Shown one piece after another: positions 53,549 to 61,493 of a stretch of 64,000 nt of DNA. Source of the stretch: Nitrospinae bacterium bin107 (GTDB lineage: Bacteria > UBA8248). The position numbers and the translations under genes were made by a program. Positions within the stretch are counted from its first letter, which is position 1. The number at the start of each line of letters is the position of its first letter. The notes under the pieces were generated by a model that searched no databases, was not told the origin of the DNA, and saw only the letters and a list, made by a program, of their open reading frames with translations. The DNA lies in the NCBI GenBank assembly GCA_002238965.1, contig MPNJ01000002.1:67001-131000 (forward strand). The letters run 5' to 3'.

Positions 53549-54337
53549 TTAGCCGCCGGGCAGATGCGGCATCAGTTCATCCAGCGTCTTGACTTCCAGG
53601 TCCGCCGTGACGTCCGGATCCCCGGCTATCGCCCCCCAGCGGTTCACCCACACAGTGGCCATACCGACTTTCTGGCCACCCACGATGTCCGTCCGCAAGT
53701 TGTCCCCCACCATGACGGCGTGGCGCGCCTCCACGCCCAGTTCAGCGAGCGCCTCTTCAAAGAGAAAAGGTTCGGGCTTTCCGAAAAACACCGGCTCACG
53801 TCCCGCCGCCGCCCGAACCGACGCCATGATGGCGCCTCCGCCGAGCGAGAAAGAGCCATCCTCGCTCGGCAGGCGCACGTCGGGGTTCATGGCGACGAAG
53901 CGCGCTCCCCGGCTCACCGCCCGCGCTGCGGCGCTCAAAGTCTGATAGGTGAGGTCTTCGTCCAGACCGACAAGCACAACGTCGGCCTTATCTTCTTCGT
54001 CATTCCCCAATATCTTGAATCCGCCCGATGCGACCGCACGTTTAAGCGAATCCGTCCCCAACACGAAAGCGCGACCCGGGCCAAAATTCTTCCTCAAAAA
54101 CGAGCCGACCCGGTCCAGTGCGGCCACGATGAGGTTCTCCCCCGGGTCGAGTCCAATACCCGCCATGTGGGCGCAGATTTCCGCCGCCGTGCTGCGGCTG
54201 ATGTTCGTGATGAAGCGATGGGGGAGGTTTCTCGACTTGATGGCCCGCATCAACTCCTGTCCGCCGGGCATCACCTCGTCTCCGGCAAAGAAGACTCCTT
54301 CCAGGTCGAACACGAAAGCCTTCTTGTCATGAAACAT
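53549..54337 (-). CDS. HAD-IIA family phosphatase (NagD-like)
   Basis: The 262-residue protein has motif I AFVFDLEGVFFAGDEVMPG near residue 8, motif II RFITNISRSTAAEI near 41, cap type C2 and motif IV VMVGDNLRTDIVGGQKVGM near 195 with the lysine in FFGKPEPFLFEEAL. Motif I reads DxE instead of DxD: the general acid/base aspartate is glutamate, which is uncommon and may slow or alter phosphatase activity. AAGGGG precedes the ATG. It sits inside the CoA-ester operon (9 bp after the CoA-transferase). Confidence 0.82.
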   Translation of the reverse strand: MFHDKKAFVFDLEGVFFAGDEVMPGGQELMRAIKSRNLPHRFITNISRSTAAEICAHMAGIGLDPGENLIVAALDRVGSFLRKNFGPGRAFVLGTDSLKRAVASGGFKILGNDEEDKADVVLVGLDEDLTYQTLSAAARAVSRGARFVAMNPDVRLPSEDGSFSLGGGAIMASVRAAAGREPVFFGKPEPFLFEEALAELGVEARHAVMVGDNLRTDIVGGQKVGMATVWVNRWGAIAGDPDVTADLEVKTLDELMPHLPGG

Positions 54338-54346
54338 GACGGCCCC

Positions 54347-55555
54347 TTAAATCGCCTCGCGCGCTTTCAGCCTTTCGATTTCCTCATCGCTCAGATTGAG
54401 CACTTCCTTGAGCACTTCCTCGGTGTGCTCGCCCATCAGGGGAGGCGGCGAGGGAGCAGCGCCCCAGGTGCCCTCCATCTTGATGGGCGTGTTGAACGTG
54501 CGCATCTCGCCGAGTTCAGGGTGGGTCATCTCCACCACCATCTCTCGCGAGCGCGTCTGGGGGTCGTTCAGCGCCTCGTCGATGCTCTGAATCGGCCCGC
54601 AGGGAACGCCGTGCGCCTCGATTCTCTCTATCCAGTGAGCGGCGGTGTTCGTCTTGTAGACTTCCGAGAGCTTGCCGTCCACGTACTCACGATTCTCGAG
54701 GCGGGTGGGCCTGTCCTTCATCCTCGGGTCGTCCTTCCATTCAGGATGACCCAGCGCGTCGCAAAGGCCCTGGAAGAAATGATCCAGAATGGCGTCGAGC
54801 ACGAGCCACTTGCCGTCGCCGCACTGGTACGCGCCGATGGGAACGGCGGATGCGTGGCCCGTGCCCATGGGCTCGGCCACGTCGCCCGCCGTCAGATAGT
54901 ATTGCGAACGATAGCTTGCGAGATACAACTGGGAATCCAAGAGCGAGACATCCACCTTCTGGCCCACGCCCGTCCGCTCGCGCTTGTAGAGCGCCGCCAG
55001 AATCCCGTGGGCGGCGAACATGCCGCCTCCCATGTCGCCCATGGGAACGCCGAGGCGCACGGGCGGCCTGCCCGGCTCGCCTGTGAAGCTCATGATGCCG
55101 CCGCGCCCCTGGATGATAAGATCGAGCGCGGGCTTGTCTTTCTGGGGGCCGGTGAGTCCGTAGCCGGTGACGGAGGCGCTGATGATGCGCGGATTCACTA
55201 ACTTAAGCGTTTTGTAGTCCGCACCCAGACGCTCCAAGACGCCGGGGCGGTAATTGTCATAGACCACGTCGGAGCGCTTGACCATCTCGCAGAAGACGCG
55301 GTAGCCCTCCTCGTCCTTCAGGTTCAGGAAAATGCCCCGCTTGTTCCTGTTGAGCGCGATGAAATAGGCGCTCGTCTCGCCCACGTAGTGGGGGGGCATC
55401 GTCCGGACCAGGTCGCCCCGGCCCGGTACTTCTATCTTGATGACGTCCGCACCCAGATCGGCCAGCACCATGCTGCCGTAAGGGCCTGCGAGCAGGGCGG
55501 AAAGATCGAGTATGCGCACGCCCTCCAGCGGCTTTTCCAAAACTGATTCCCCCAC
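54347..55555 (-). CDS. Class III CoA-transferase (CaiB/BaiF family)
   Basis: The 402-residue protein starts at GTG 55555 and shows LEGVRILDLSALLAGPYGSM near residue 10, ADVIKIEVPGRGDLVR near 35, NRNKRGIFLNLKDEEG near 71, SVTGYGLTGPQKDKPALDLI near 130 with the catalytic aspartate, and MGDMGGGMFAAHGILAALY near 170. The family moves CoA between carboxylic acids. It lies 16 bp downstream of the B12-binding mutase subunit, so it probably activates the acid handled by the mutase or recycles CoA. Confidence 0.9.
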   Translation of the reverse strand: MGESVLEKPLEGVRILDLSALLAGPYGSMVLADLGADVIKIEVPGRGDLVRTMPPHYVGETSAYFIALNRNKRGIFLNLKDEEGYRVFCEMVKRSDVVYDNYRPGVLERLGADYKTLKLVNPRIISASVTGYGLTGPQKDKPALDLIIQGRGGIMSFTGEPGRPPVRLGVPMGDMGGGMFAAHGILAALYKRERTGVGQKVDVSLLDSQLYLASYRSQYYLTAGDVAEPMGTGHASAVPIGAYQCGDGKWLVLDAILDHFFQGLCDALGHPEWKDDPRMKDRPTRLENREYVDGKLSEVYKTNTAAHWIERIEAHGVPCGPIQSIDEALNDPQTRSREMVVEMTHPELGEMRTFNTPIKMEGTWGAAPSPPPLMGEHTEEVLKEVLNLSDEEIERLKAREAI

Positions 55556-55571
55556 GAAAGATGCGCCGCCG

Positions 55572-55985
55572 TCAGGCCGCGCCGGCTGCTGCGTTGTTAC
55601 GGATATACGAGACGACTTCCGTCATGTCCGCATGGTGATTAAAAACTTCGGCGACGCCTAAGGATTTGAGCCCCGCCACGTCGCGCTCCAGGATGTTCCC
55701 GCCAAAGATGACGAGGCAATCATCGAGGCCCTCTTCCTTGATTCTCGCCATGAGCCTGCGCGCAATCCCCATGTAGGAGCCCGAGAGTATGCTCAGACCG
55801 ATGACGTCCACGTTCTCCTGAATCGCTACGGCGATAATCTGCTCCACAGTCTGGCGAAGCCCGGAATAGATCACCTCCATACCGGCGTCTCTCAGCGCGT
55901 GGATGATGACCTTGACGCCCCGGTCGTGCCCGTCGAGGCCCGGCTTCGCCATCAGGACCCGTATGCGTTTATTCGTGCTCATCAT
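55572..55985 (-). CDS. Acyl-CoA mutase small subunit, cobalamin-binding
   Basis: From ATG 55985 the 137-residue protein (MMSTNKRIRVLMAKPGLDGH) is a stand-alone B12-binding domain: DGHDRG (the DxHxxG cobalt-ligand motif) near residue 18, GLSILSGSYMG near 72 and VIFGGNILERDVAGLKSLG near 100. The start overlaps the large-subunit stop as TGATG, so the subunits are coupled. The long frame upstream of 55985 is out of frame with the mutase and is not used. Together they form the adenosylcobalamin-dependent acyl-CoA mutase. Confidence 0.93.
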   Translation of the reverse strand: MMSTNKRIRVLMAKPGLDGHDRGVKVIIHALRDAGMEVIYSGLRQTVEQIIAVAIQENVDVIGLSILSGSYMGIARRLMARIKEEGLDDCLVIFGGNILERDVAGLKSLGVAEVFNHHADMTEVVSYIRNNAAAGAA

Positions 55986-57634
55986 CAAACGACCGACGGC
56001 TCCACGTAGGCCCCGAAGGCGCCGCGCATCACCCCGGTCATCTCCCCCACGGTGAGGCGTGCGCGAGCGGACTCCATGAGATAAGGCACCAGATTCTCTT
56101 TCGATTCGCACGCCCTGGCCAGTTTTTCGAGTTGCGCAGCCACCTCGCCTTCATCGCGGGCGGCCTTCACGCGCGCGAGGCGCTCTTTTTGTTTTTCGAG
56201 CGCCGAATCATCCGCCTCGTAGAGGCCCTCGCCCGCGCTCATGCGGTCTTCCTCTTCCGAGGTGAACTTGTTCACGCCCACCCACACCTGCTCGCCATCG
56301 GCGATCTTTCGCTGATGCTCATAAGCCTGCCGCGCGAGCAGTCTCTGGATCTCGCCGCTCTCGATGAAGGGAACGATTCCCCCGCGCGATTCGTAATCGT
56401 CCACGATGGCCTGAATCTCCTCTTCCACCTGATCCGTCACGGCTTCCACCGCATAGCCGCCCGCCAGCGGATCCACCGTGTCGGCCACGCCGCTCTCATG
56501 GGCGATGACCTGCTGAATCCGGAGCGCCGTGCGGATGGACTCGTCCGAGGGAATCTCAAAGGCCTCGTCGAAACACGCCATGTTCACTGAGCGTGTGCCC
56601 CCCATGACAGCGGCCAAGGTGTAGAGCGTCTGGCGCACGATGTTGTTGAGCGGCTCGCGCGCCGCCATGCGGCTGCCGCAGTTGCCGGTCGAGAACTTGA
56701 GCTGCATGGTTTTCGGGTTTTTCGCGCCGTATTTCTCCTTCATCGTGCGCGCCCAGATGCGCCGCGCCGCGCGCAGCTTGCCGATAGATTCAAGCAGATT
56801 GAACGGCCCCACGCCCCCGCCGACCGAGAGGTGAAACGACATCGTGGGCACGAAGTCATCCACGTGGAGGCCGCGCGAGGTGAGCTCTCGTATATAGGCC
56901 AGAGCGTTCAGGATGGGGAAGGCGACGTCCTGCGCGAGGGTGGCGCCCGTCTCGGCGATGTGGGTGGCCGAGACGCTGACGGCGTTCACGCGCGGGCAGT
57001 GCTTCGCGTTGTATTCGATGATGTCGGCCACCAGGCGCATGGAGGGTCTCGGGGGGAATATCCAAGTGCCCCGGCCGATGTACTCCTTGAGCATGTCGTT
57101 CTGAAAGGTACCGCGCAGCTTATCGAGCGCGACCCCCTGGCGCTCTGCGGCGATGAGCCAGAACGCCTGGATGATGGCGGCGGTCGAATTGATGGTGTGC
57201 GAGACACTCACCTTATCGAGCGGTATCCCCTCGAAAACGTCCGCCATGTCCTGGGCGGTGTCCACGGCGACGCCCAGGCGTCCCACGTCGTCCTGGGCGG
57301 CCTCGTCGTCCGAGTCGAGGCCGAGCTGGGTGGGCAGATCGTAGGCCATCGAGAGGCCCGTCTGGCCGTTTCCGAGCAGAAAATGAAACCGCGCATTGGT
57401 GTCCGCCGAGGTGGAAAAACCCGCGTACTGGCGCATCGTCCAGAGCGAGCCCCGGTACATCGTGGGGTAGATGCCCCGGGTGTAGGGGTATTCTCCCGGC
57501 GCGCCGAGCTTTTCCCGATATCCCTCATCCGGCGCGTCCGGCCCGTAGACCACGGGCACGGGCTTGCCCGAGTTGTAGGCCGCCTCCCGGACGGGGCGCT
57601 CTTTTTTCGCGCCGTTATCCTTGGACTTAGCCAT
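55985..57634 (-). CDS. Acyl-CoA mutase large subunit (methylmalonyl-CoA mutase family)
   Basis: The 549-residue substrate-binding subunit has YPYTRGIYPTMYRGSLWTMRQYAGF (split here over the acyl-binding strand) near residue 48, GQTGLSMAYDLPTQLGLDSD near 87, LRGTFQNDMLKEYIGRGTWI near 150 and MGGTRSVNMACFDEAFEIPS near 365. The MYRG-LWTM version resembles two-subunit mutases, some of which act on ethylmalonyl-, isobutyryl- or 2-hydroxyisobutyryl-CoA, so the substrate is open. No MeaB/ArgK chaperone is in the window. GGGAGTGAACA precedes the ATG. It is the first gene of the operon. Confidence 0.92.
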   Translation of the reverse strand: MAKSKDNGAKKERPVREAAYNSGKPVPVVYGPDAPDEGYREKLGAPGEYPYTRGIYPTMYRGSLWTMRQYAGFSTSADTNARFHFLLGNGQTGLSMAYDLPTQLGLDSDDEAAQDDVGRLGVAVDTAQDMADVFEGIPLDKVSVSHTINSTAAIIQAFWLIAAERQGVALDKLRGTFQNDMLKEYIGRGTWIFPPRPSMRLVADIIEYNAKHCPRVNAVSVSATHIAETGATLAQDVAFPILNALAYIRELTSRGLHVDDFVPTMSFHLSVGGGVGPFNLLESIGKLRAARRIWARTMKEKYGAKNPKTMQLKFSTGNCGSRMAAREPLNNIVRQTLYTLAAVMGGTRSVNMACFDEAFEIPSDESIRTALRIQQVIAHESGVADTVDPLAGGYAVEAVTDQVEEEIQAIVDDYESRGGIVPFIESGEIQRLLARQAYEHQRKIADGEQVWVGVNKFTSEEEDRMSAGEGLYEADDSALEKQKERLARVKAARDEGEVAAQLEKLARACESKENLVPYLMESARARLTVGEMTGVMRGAFGAYVEPSVV

Positions 57635-57820
57635 TGTTCACTCCCGCGCAAGGGAATCTGAAACCACTCTCAAATGAGAACGGAAAATAGAAGAAATTCT
57701 CCCTATTGATTATCACACTCTTCCTCCAAGGCCAACGAGATTATCCGCGCCCATTGACCGGGAACGCTCCGGCGGAGAGAATCGGGAAAAACCCGACACC
57801 CCAAATAAGGAGAATCACAC

Positions 57821-58600
57821 ATGAGTCAATCTCTTTTCGACCTGAGCGGCGCGAAGGCGCTCATTACAGGCGCTGCGCGCGGCATCGGACGTACGCTGGC
57901 CGAGGGCTTCGCCGCCGCGGGTGCTGACGTCGCCATCGCGGACATCGACATCGAACCCGCCGGCGAGGCGAAAGAAGCCATCGAGGGCATGGGTCGCAAG
58001 TGCGCGCTCATCCAGGCCGACGTGACCAACATGGAATCGGCCGAGCGCATGGTGATAGAAGCCGCCGCAGCACTGGGCGGCCTCACCATTCTGGTGAACA
58101 ACGCGGGCACGAACGTGCGGAAAACGCTCTGGGACATCAGCGAGGCGGACTGGGACAGGATCCTCGACCTGAACCTGAAGAGCATCTTCTTCATCACGCG
58201 GCGCGCGGGCGAGGAAATGAAGAAATCGGGCGGCGGCAAGGTGATCAACATCTCATCCTTGATGGGCTGGTCCGTATTCCGAAACCCCCGGCAACAGTGC
58301 TACGGGCCTTATACGTCCTCGAAGAGCGGCCTCATCGGCCTGACGCGCGTTTTCGCTCGCGAGTATGCGACGGACAACATCCAGGTGAACGCCATCTGTC
58401 CCACCTTCATCGAAACGGAGCTCACCGCCTCCCTGCAGGAAGACGAACTCATCTACGACGCCATCTGCGACAGAACGCCCATGGGCCGCTTCGGGCAGAT
58501 GAGCGAACTGGTGGGGCCGGCCATCTTCCTGGCTTCCGAGGCGAGCAGCCTCGTGACCGGCACATCGCTCCTGGTGGATGGCGGGTGGTATGCCACCTGA
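57821..58600 (+). CDS. Short-chain dehydrogenase/reductase
   Basis: The 259-residue SDR has ALITGAARGIGRTLAEGFAA at residues 13-32, ILVNNAGTNVRKTLWD near 89, serine in VINISSLMGWSVFRN and the YGPYTSSKSGLIG active-site tyrosine and lysine near 162, and ends VTGTSLLVDGGWYAT. An aspartate (ADIDIEPAG) after strand two favours NAD. AAGGAGAATCACAC precedes the ATG. Its 3' end overlaps the ATP-grasp gene by 11 bases, so both are likely co-translated. Confidence 0.9.
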   Translation: MSQSLFDLSGAKALITGAARGIGRTLAEGFAAAGADVAIADIDIEPAGEAKEAIEGMGRKCALIQADVTNMESAERMVIEAAAALGGLTILVNNAGTNVRKTLWDISEADWDRILDLNLKSIFFITRRAGEEMKKSGGGKVINISSLMGWSVFRNPRQQCYGPYTSSKSGLIGLTRVFAREYATDNIQVNAICPTFIETELTASLQEDELIYDAICDRTPMGRFGQMSELVGPAIFLASEASSLVTGTSLLVDGGWYAT

Positions 58601-59843
58601 AGAAGGAGAGCGCGTTCTCCTGTTGATGACGACGGCCACCTACCGCGCATCCGCCTACATGGCGGCGGCTCAGGAGATGGGCGTCCGGGTCACAGTGGGA
58701 ACCGACCGGCCCGACCTTCTGGCCGGGCTGAACCCGGGCGGCTCCATCACGCTCGATTACAACGAACCGGAAGCAGGGGCCGCCCTCATCAGCTCGTTCG
58801 CAAGTCAGTTTCCGCTCGACGCGATAGCACCGGTGGATGACGACACGCTCATCCTCGGCGCGATGGCCGCCGAGGCGCTGGGGCTGCCCTACCATCCCGT
58901 GGAAGCCTCGCGCACGACGCGGAGCAAGTACGAACTGAGAAAAGTCCTCTCGGAAGAAGGCCTGCCTTCGCCATCGTTCCGCCTCGTCTCCGCCCAGGAG
59001 GAACCGGAGATAATCGCAGAGGGGCTGCGCTACCCCTGCGTTTTGAAACCCACCTTTCTCGCCGCGAGCCGGGGCGTGATTCGCGCGAACGACGAAGCCG
59101 AATTCGCAGATGCCTACCGCCGGGTCGGCGCGATACTCGAAGATCCAGAAACCATCGCACGCGGCGGCGCCGAGGCGGAGATGATCCTGGTGGAGGATTA
59201 CCTGGAGGGCATAGAGGTGGCGGTCGAAGGCCTCGTCGTGCGTGGTGAGGTGCACATTCTCGCGATTTTCGACAAGCCCGACCCGCTGGAAGGCCCTTTT
59301 TTCGAGGAAACCATCTACGTCACGCCCTCTCGGCTGCCCGATGAGACGCAAAATCGTATTCGTGAAGAAACCACCCGCGCCGCCCGCGCCATCCGCCTGC
59401 GCGAGGGGCCACTTCACGCGGAGCTGAGAATCAACGATGCGGGCGAAATACGGGTGATCGACGTGGCGAGCCGCTCCATTGGCGGGAAATGCTCGGGCGC
59501 ACTCGAGTTCGGGGGCGGCGCCTCGCTCGAATGCCTCATCCTTTCCCAGGCCCTCGGCGTAGCGCCTCCATCCATGGAGCGTGAGAAAAAGGCTTCCGGC
59601 GCCATGATGATTCCCATACCCGGTGAGGGGGTGCTGAAGGGGGTCGAGGGCAAAGACGAAGCTCTGGCCGTACCCGGCGTCGTGGAGGTCGACATTTCCA
59701 TCCACATCGGCGGGCGCGTCGTACCGCTACCCGAGGGAGAGAGATATCTGGGCTTCATCTTCGCAAAGGGAGAGCGGCCCGAAGAGGTGGAAGCCACCCT
59801 ACGCGCGGCGCATGAGAAACTCCGCTTCGAGATCGGGGAATAA
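58590..59843 (+). CDS. ATP-grasp ligase
   Basis: From ATG 58590 the 417-residue protein begins MPPEEGERVLLLMTTATYRA, in which the VLLL strand starts the pre-ATP-grasp domain; a later ATG at 58626 would cut this strand. ATP-grasp features are YPCVLKPTFLAASRGVIRA near 154, ILVEDYLEGIEVAVEGLV near 195 and LHAELRINDAGEIRVIDVAS near 273 followed by RSIGGKCSGAL. Such stand-alone enzymes usually ligate amino acids or other carboxylates to amines (carnosine synthase-type). The product here is unknown. A terminator follows. Confidence 0.82.
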   Translation: MPPEEGERVLLLMTTATYRASAYMAAAQEMGVRVTVGTDRPDLLAGLNPGGSITLDYNEPEAGAALISSFASQFPLDAIAPVDDDTLILGAMAAEALGLPYHPVEASRTTRSKYELRKVLSEEGLPSPSFRLVSAQEEPEIIAEGLRYPCVLKPTFLAASRGVIRANDEAEFADAYRRVGAILEDPETIARGGAEAEMILVEDYLEGIEVAVEGLVVRGEVHILAIFDKPDPLEGPFFEETIYVTPSRLPDETQNRIREETTRAARAIRLREGPLHAELRINDAGEIRVIDVASRSIGGKCSGALEFGGGASLECLILSQALGVAPPSMEREKKASGAMMIPIPGEGVLKGVEGKDEALAVPGVVEVDISIHIGGRVVPLPEGERYLGFIFAKGERPEEVEATLRAAHEKLRFEIGE

Positions 59844-59852
59844 GCCCAAAGA

Positions 59853-59882
59853 AAAAGGGCCGACCATATGGCCGGCCCCTTT
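59853..59882. terminator. Bidirectional terminator
   Basis: GGGCCG at about 59857 pairs with CGGCCC at about 59873, with ACC/ATAT/GGC between, preceded by AAAGAAAAA and followed by CTTTA. It lies between the convergent ATP-grasp and NifU-domain genes and can stop transcription in both directions: the A-run gives a U-run on the minus strand. Confidence 0.7.
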
Positions 59883-59897
59883 ATGCTTTCGCTAAAA

Positions 59898-60446
59898 CTA
59901 TTTTTTCGTCGGCGCGTAGTAGGGGTTCGCACCCGAGGCGTGGTCGGTGGTGTCGATCACCTGAATCTCGGGGTCTAATTGCTGTAAGCGCGCCTCGACG
60001 CCTGACTTGAGCGTCACGTCCGCCATGCCGCAGCCCGCGCAGCCGCCGCCCATCTGCACGAACACGCGCTTTTCCTCCACGTCGAGCAGGTTGATGACGC
60101 CGCCGTGGGAAGCCACCGCCGGGTTAATCTCCGTGTCGATGATCTCCTGAATCTGCTCCAGGAGGGACGTATCGCCCTCCGTCATCTCGCGCGTCACCTT
60201 GAACCCGCTCGTGGGGCCTTCGGTCACGAACTCGATCTGGGCCTTCTCAGCTCTGTCGACATGCTCGGGCGAGGCGAAAACGCCCAGCAGGGGGTTCTCC
60301 ACCCGGATGTATTCGGCCGCATCCTCATCCTTCACCAGGTCGAGCTTGTAGCCACCCTCGAAGCTGATGAGGATTCCGGCGAAGCCCCCGCCGTTTTGCT
60401 CCATGATTTCCTTGACTTTATCCGCCGCCGGCTCGGTTATCTTCAT
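59898..60446 (-). CDS. NifU-domain iron-sulfur carrier (NfuA-like)
   Basis: ATG 60446 (MKITEPAADKVKEIMEQNGG) with GGGAGTGATGTC upstream gives 182 residues; the longer frame is not used. The first half resembles an A-type (HesB/IscA) domain that has lost its cysteines, and the second half is a NifU domain with the cluster-binding GGGCAGCGMADVTLKSGVE near residue 150. This order is that of NfuA, which stores a bridging 4Fe-4S cluster and passes it to apoproteins such as lipoyl synthase. A lone gene without isc or suf neighbours. Confidence 0.9.
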   Translation of the reverse strand: MKITEPAADKVKEIMEQNGGGFAGILISFEGGYKLDLVKDEDAAEYIRVENPLLGVFASPEHVDRAEKAQIEFVTEGPTSGFKVTREMTEGDTSLLEQIQEIIDTEINPAVASHGGVINLLDVEEKRVFVQMGGGCAGCGMADVTLKSGVEARLQQLDPEIQVIDTTDHASGANPYYAPTKK

Positions 60447-60595
60447 GACATCACTCCCGAATGATTTGTCTCGTATATATGCGCCAATTCCCCATGCCCC
60501 CAAAGAATACCACGACGTGCGCAAAAGGCAAAAGATAAAACACATGGCGCAACGAATCCCATATTCCGCCGGACCTTGAGAGCACCGATCATTGG

Positions 60596-61453
60596 CTACA
60601 GCGGCGTCCGCGCCTTGATGTCCTCTTCGGTCACGTCGCCCATGTAGACGTAGCCCGTCTCCTCCACGCTCCCGCTGCCGATGTAGATGCCCACCGCCTC
60701 GATGGGTTCAGTATCGCTCAGGTTGTGGAGCCAGTGCTCCACCCCTTTGGGGATGTAGTGGAAGTGACCGCCGCGCACCTCGACGCGATCGGGACCCGCG
60801 CCCGCCAGGCCGTGGCCGCTGATGATGTAATAGATCTCCTCGCAGTTGTCGTGCCTGTGCTTCTTGTGCACCGCGCCCGGGAAGAACCGCGCGCGGAACA
60901 GCGTCGTGTCGCTGCCATTGCGCCCACTCAGAGGGAGCCTGAAGTCGGTGATCGACCAGCCCTCTCCCTCGTTCATGTTCTCGGGCTGCACGTCGTCCAG
61001 GTGCACCAGGATTCCCTCGGTCAGCCCCTCGCGCGGCATGTCGAGGTCGGCCCGGGTCACGTCGCCGTGGAACTCATAGCCCGTGCCCGCCACGCTCGGC
61101 GCGCCGAGGTAGAAGCCGACCACCATCGCCTCCTCGTCTTTCGTCTCGTTATAGAAGAAATGCGTCGACCCCTTCGGCATGAGGCGGCAGTGGCCCTCGC
61201 GCACCTCGGCGCGCTCGTCGCCCTGGCCGACTACGCCGTGGCCCTTCAAGTAGACCGCGATTTCCTCACACTCGGTATGCAGATGCTTCGCGTGCGTGGA
61301 GCCGGGCCGGAAGATAGAGTGAAAGACCGTTGTCGAGCTTCCGTGCGCGCCGGTGATGGGCAGGCGGAACTCCGAGATCGCCCAGCCTTCCTTTTCTTCC
61401 ATCTTCTCGGGCGTGACGTCGTCGACGTGGACCAGGGGGTATTGAAGCGGCAT
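60596..61453 (-). CDS. Double-cupin protein A
   Basis: ATG 61453 has GAGGAACTTGTCT upstream, giving 285 residues. Two cupin modules follow: residues 1-135 with KHLHTECEEIAVYLKGHGVV and 140-280 with KKHRHDNCEEIYYIISGHGL. Each starts with a repeated signature (VHVDDVTPEKMEEKEGW; VHLDDVQPENMNEGEGW) and ends GYxxxGDVTxxD. Histidines and glutamates are in cupin metal positions. It could be a dioxygenase, isomerase or sugar-binding protein. Its paralogue is 40 bp upstream in the same operon. Confidence 0.82.
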   Translation of the reverse strand: MPLQYPLVHVDDVTPEKMEEKEGWAISEFRLPITGAHGSSTTVFHSIFRPGSTHAKHLHTECEEIAVYLKGHGVVGQGDERAEVREGHCRLMPKGSTHFFYNETKDEEAMVVGFYLGAPSVAGTGYEFHGDVTRADLDMPREGLTEGILVHLDDVQPENMNEGEGWSITDFRLPLSGRNGSDTTLFRARFFPGAVHKKHRHDNCEEIYYIISGHGLAGAGPDRVEVRGGHFHYIPKGVEHWLHNLSDTEPIEAVGIYIGSGSVEETGYVYMGDVTEEDIKARTPL

Positions 61454-61493
61454 AGACAAGTTCCTCACAAAATGGTTGTTCTACAGGGAAGAT

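Noticed and set aside
53564-55201. 545-codon open frame antisense to the HAD and CoA-transferase genes
   Set aside because: It spans two real genes and their junction, which a real gene would be unlikely to do.
56087-56111. Upstream start for the B12-binding subunit at 56111
   Set aside because: The added 42 residues overlap the mutase large subunit out of frame and are arginine-rich without family similarity; the ATG at 55985 in the TGATG junction fits the family start.
57635-57820. Cobalamin riboswitch upstream of the B12-dependent mutase
   Set aside because: The gap of 186 bp is shared with a divergent gene and I see no B12-box-like sequence or suitable structure.
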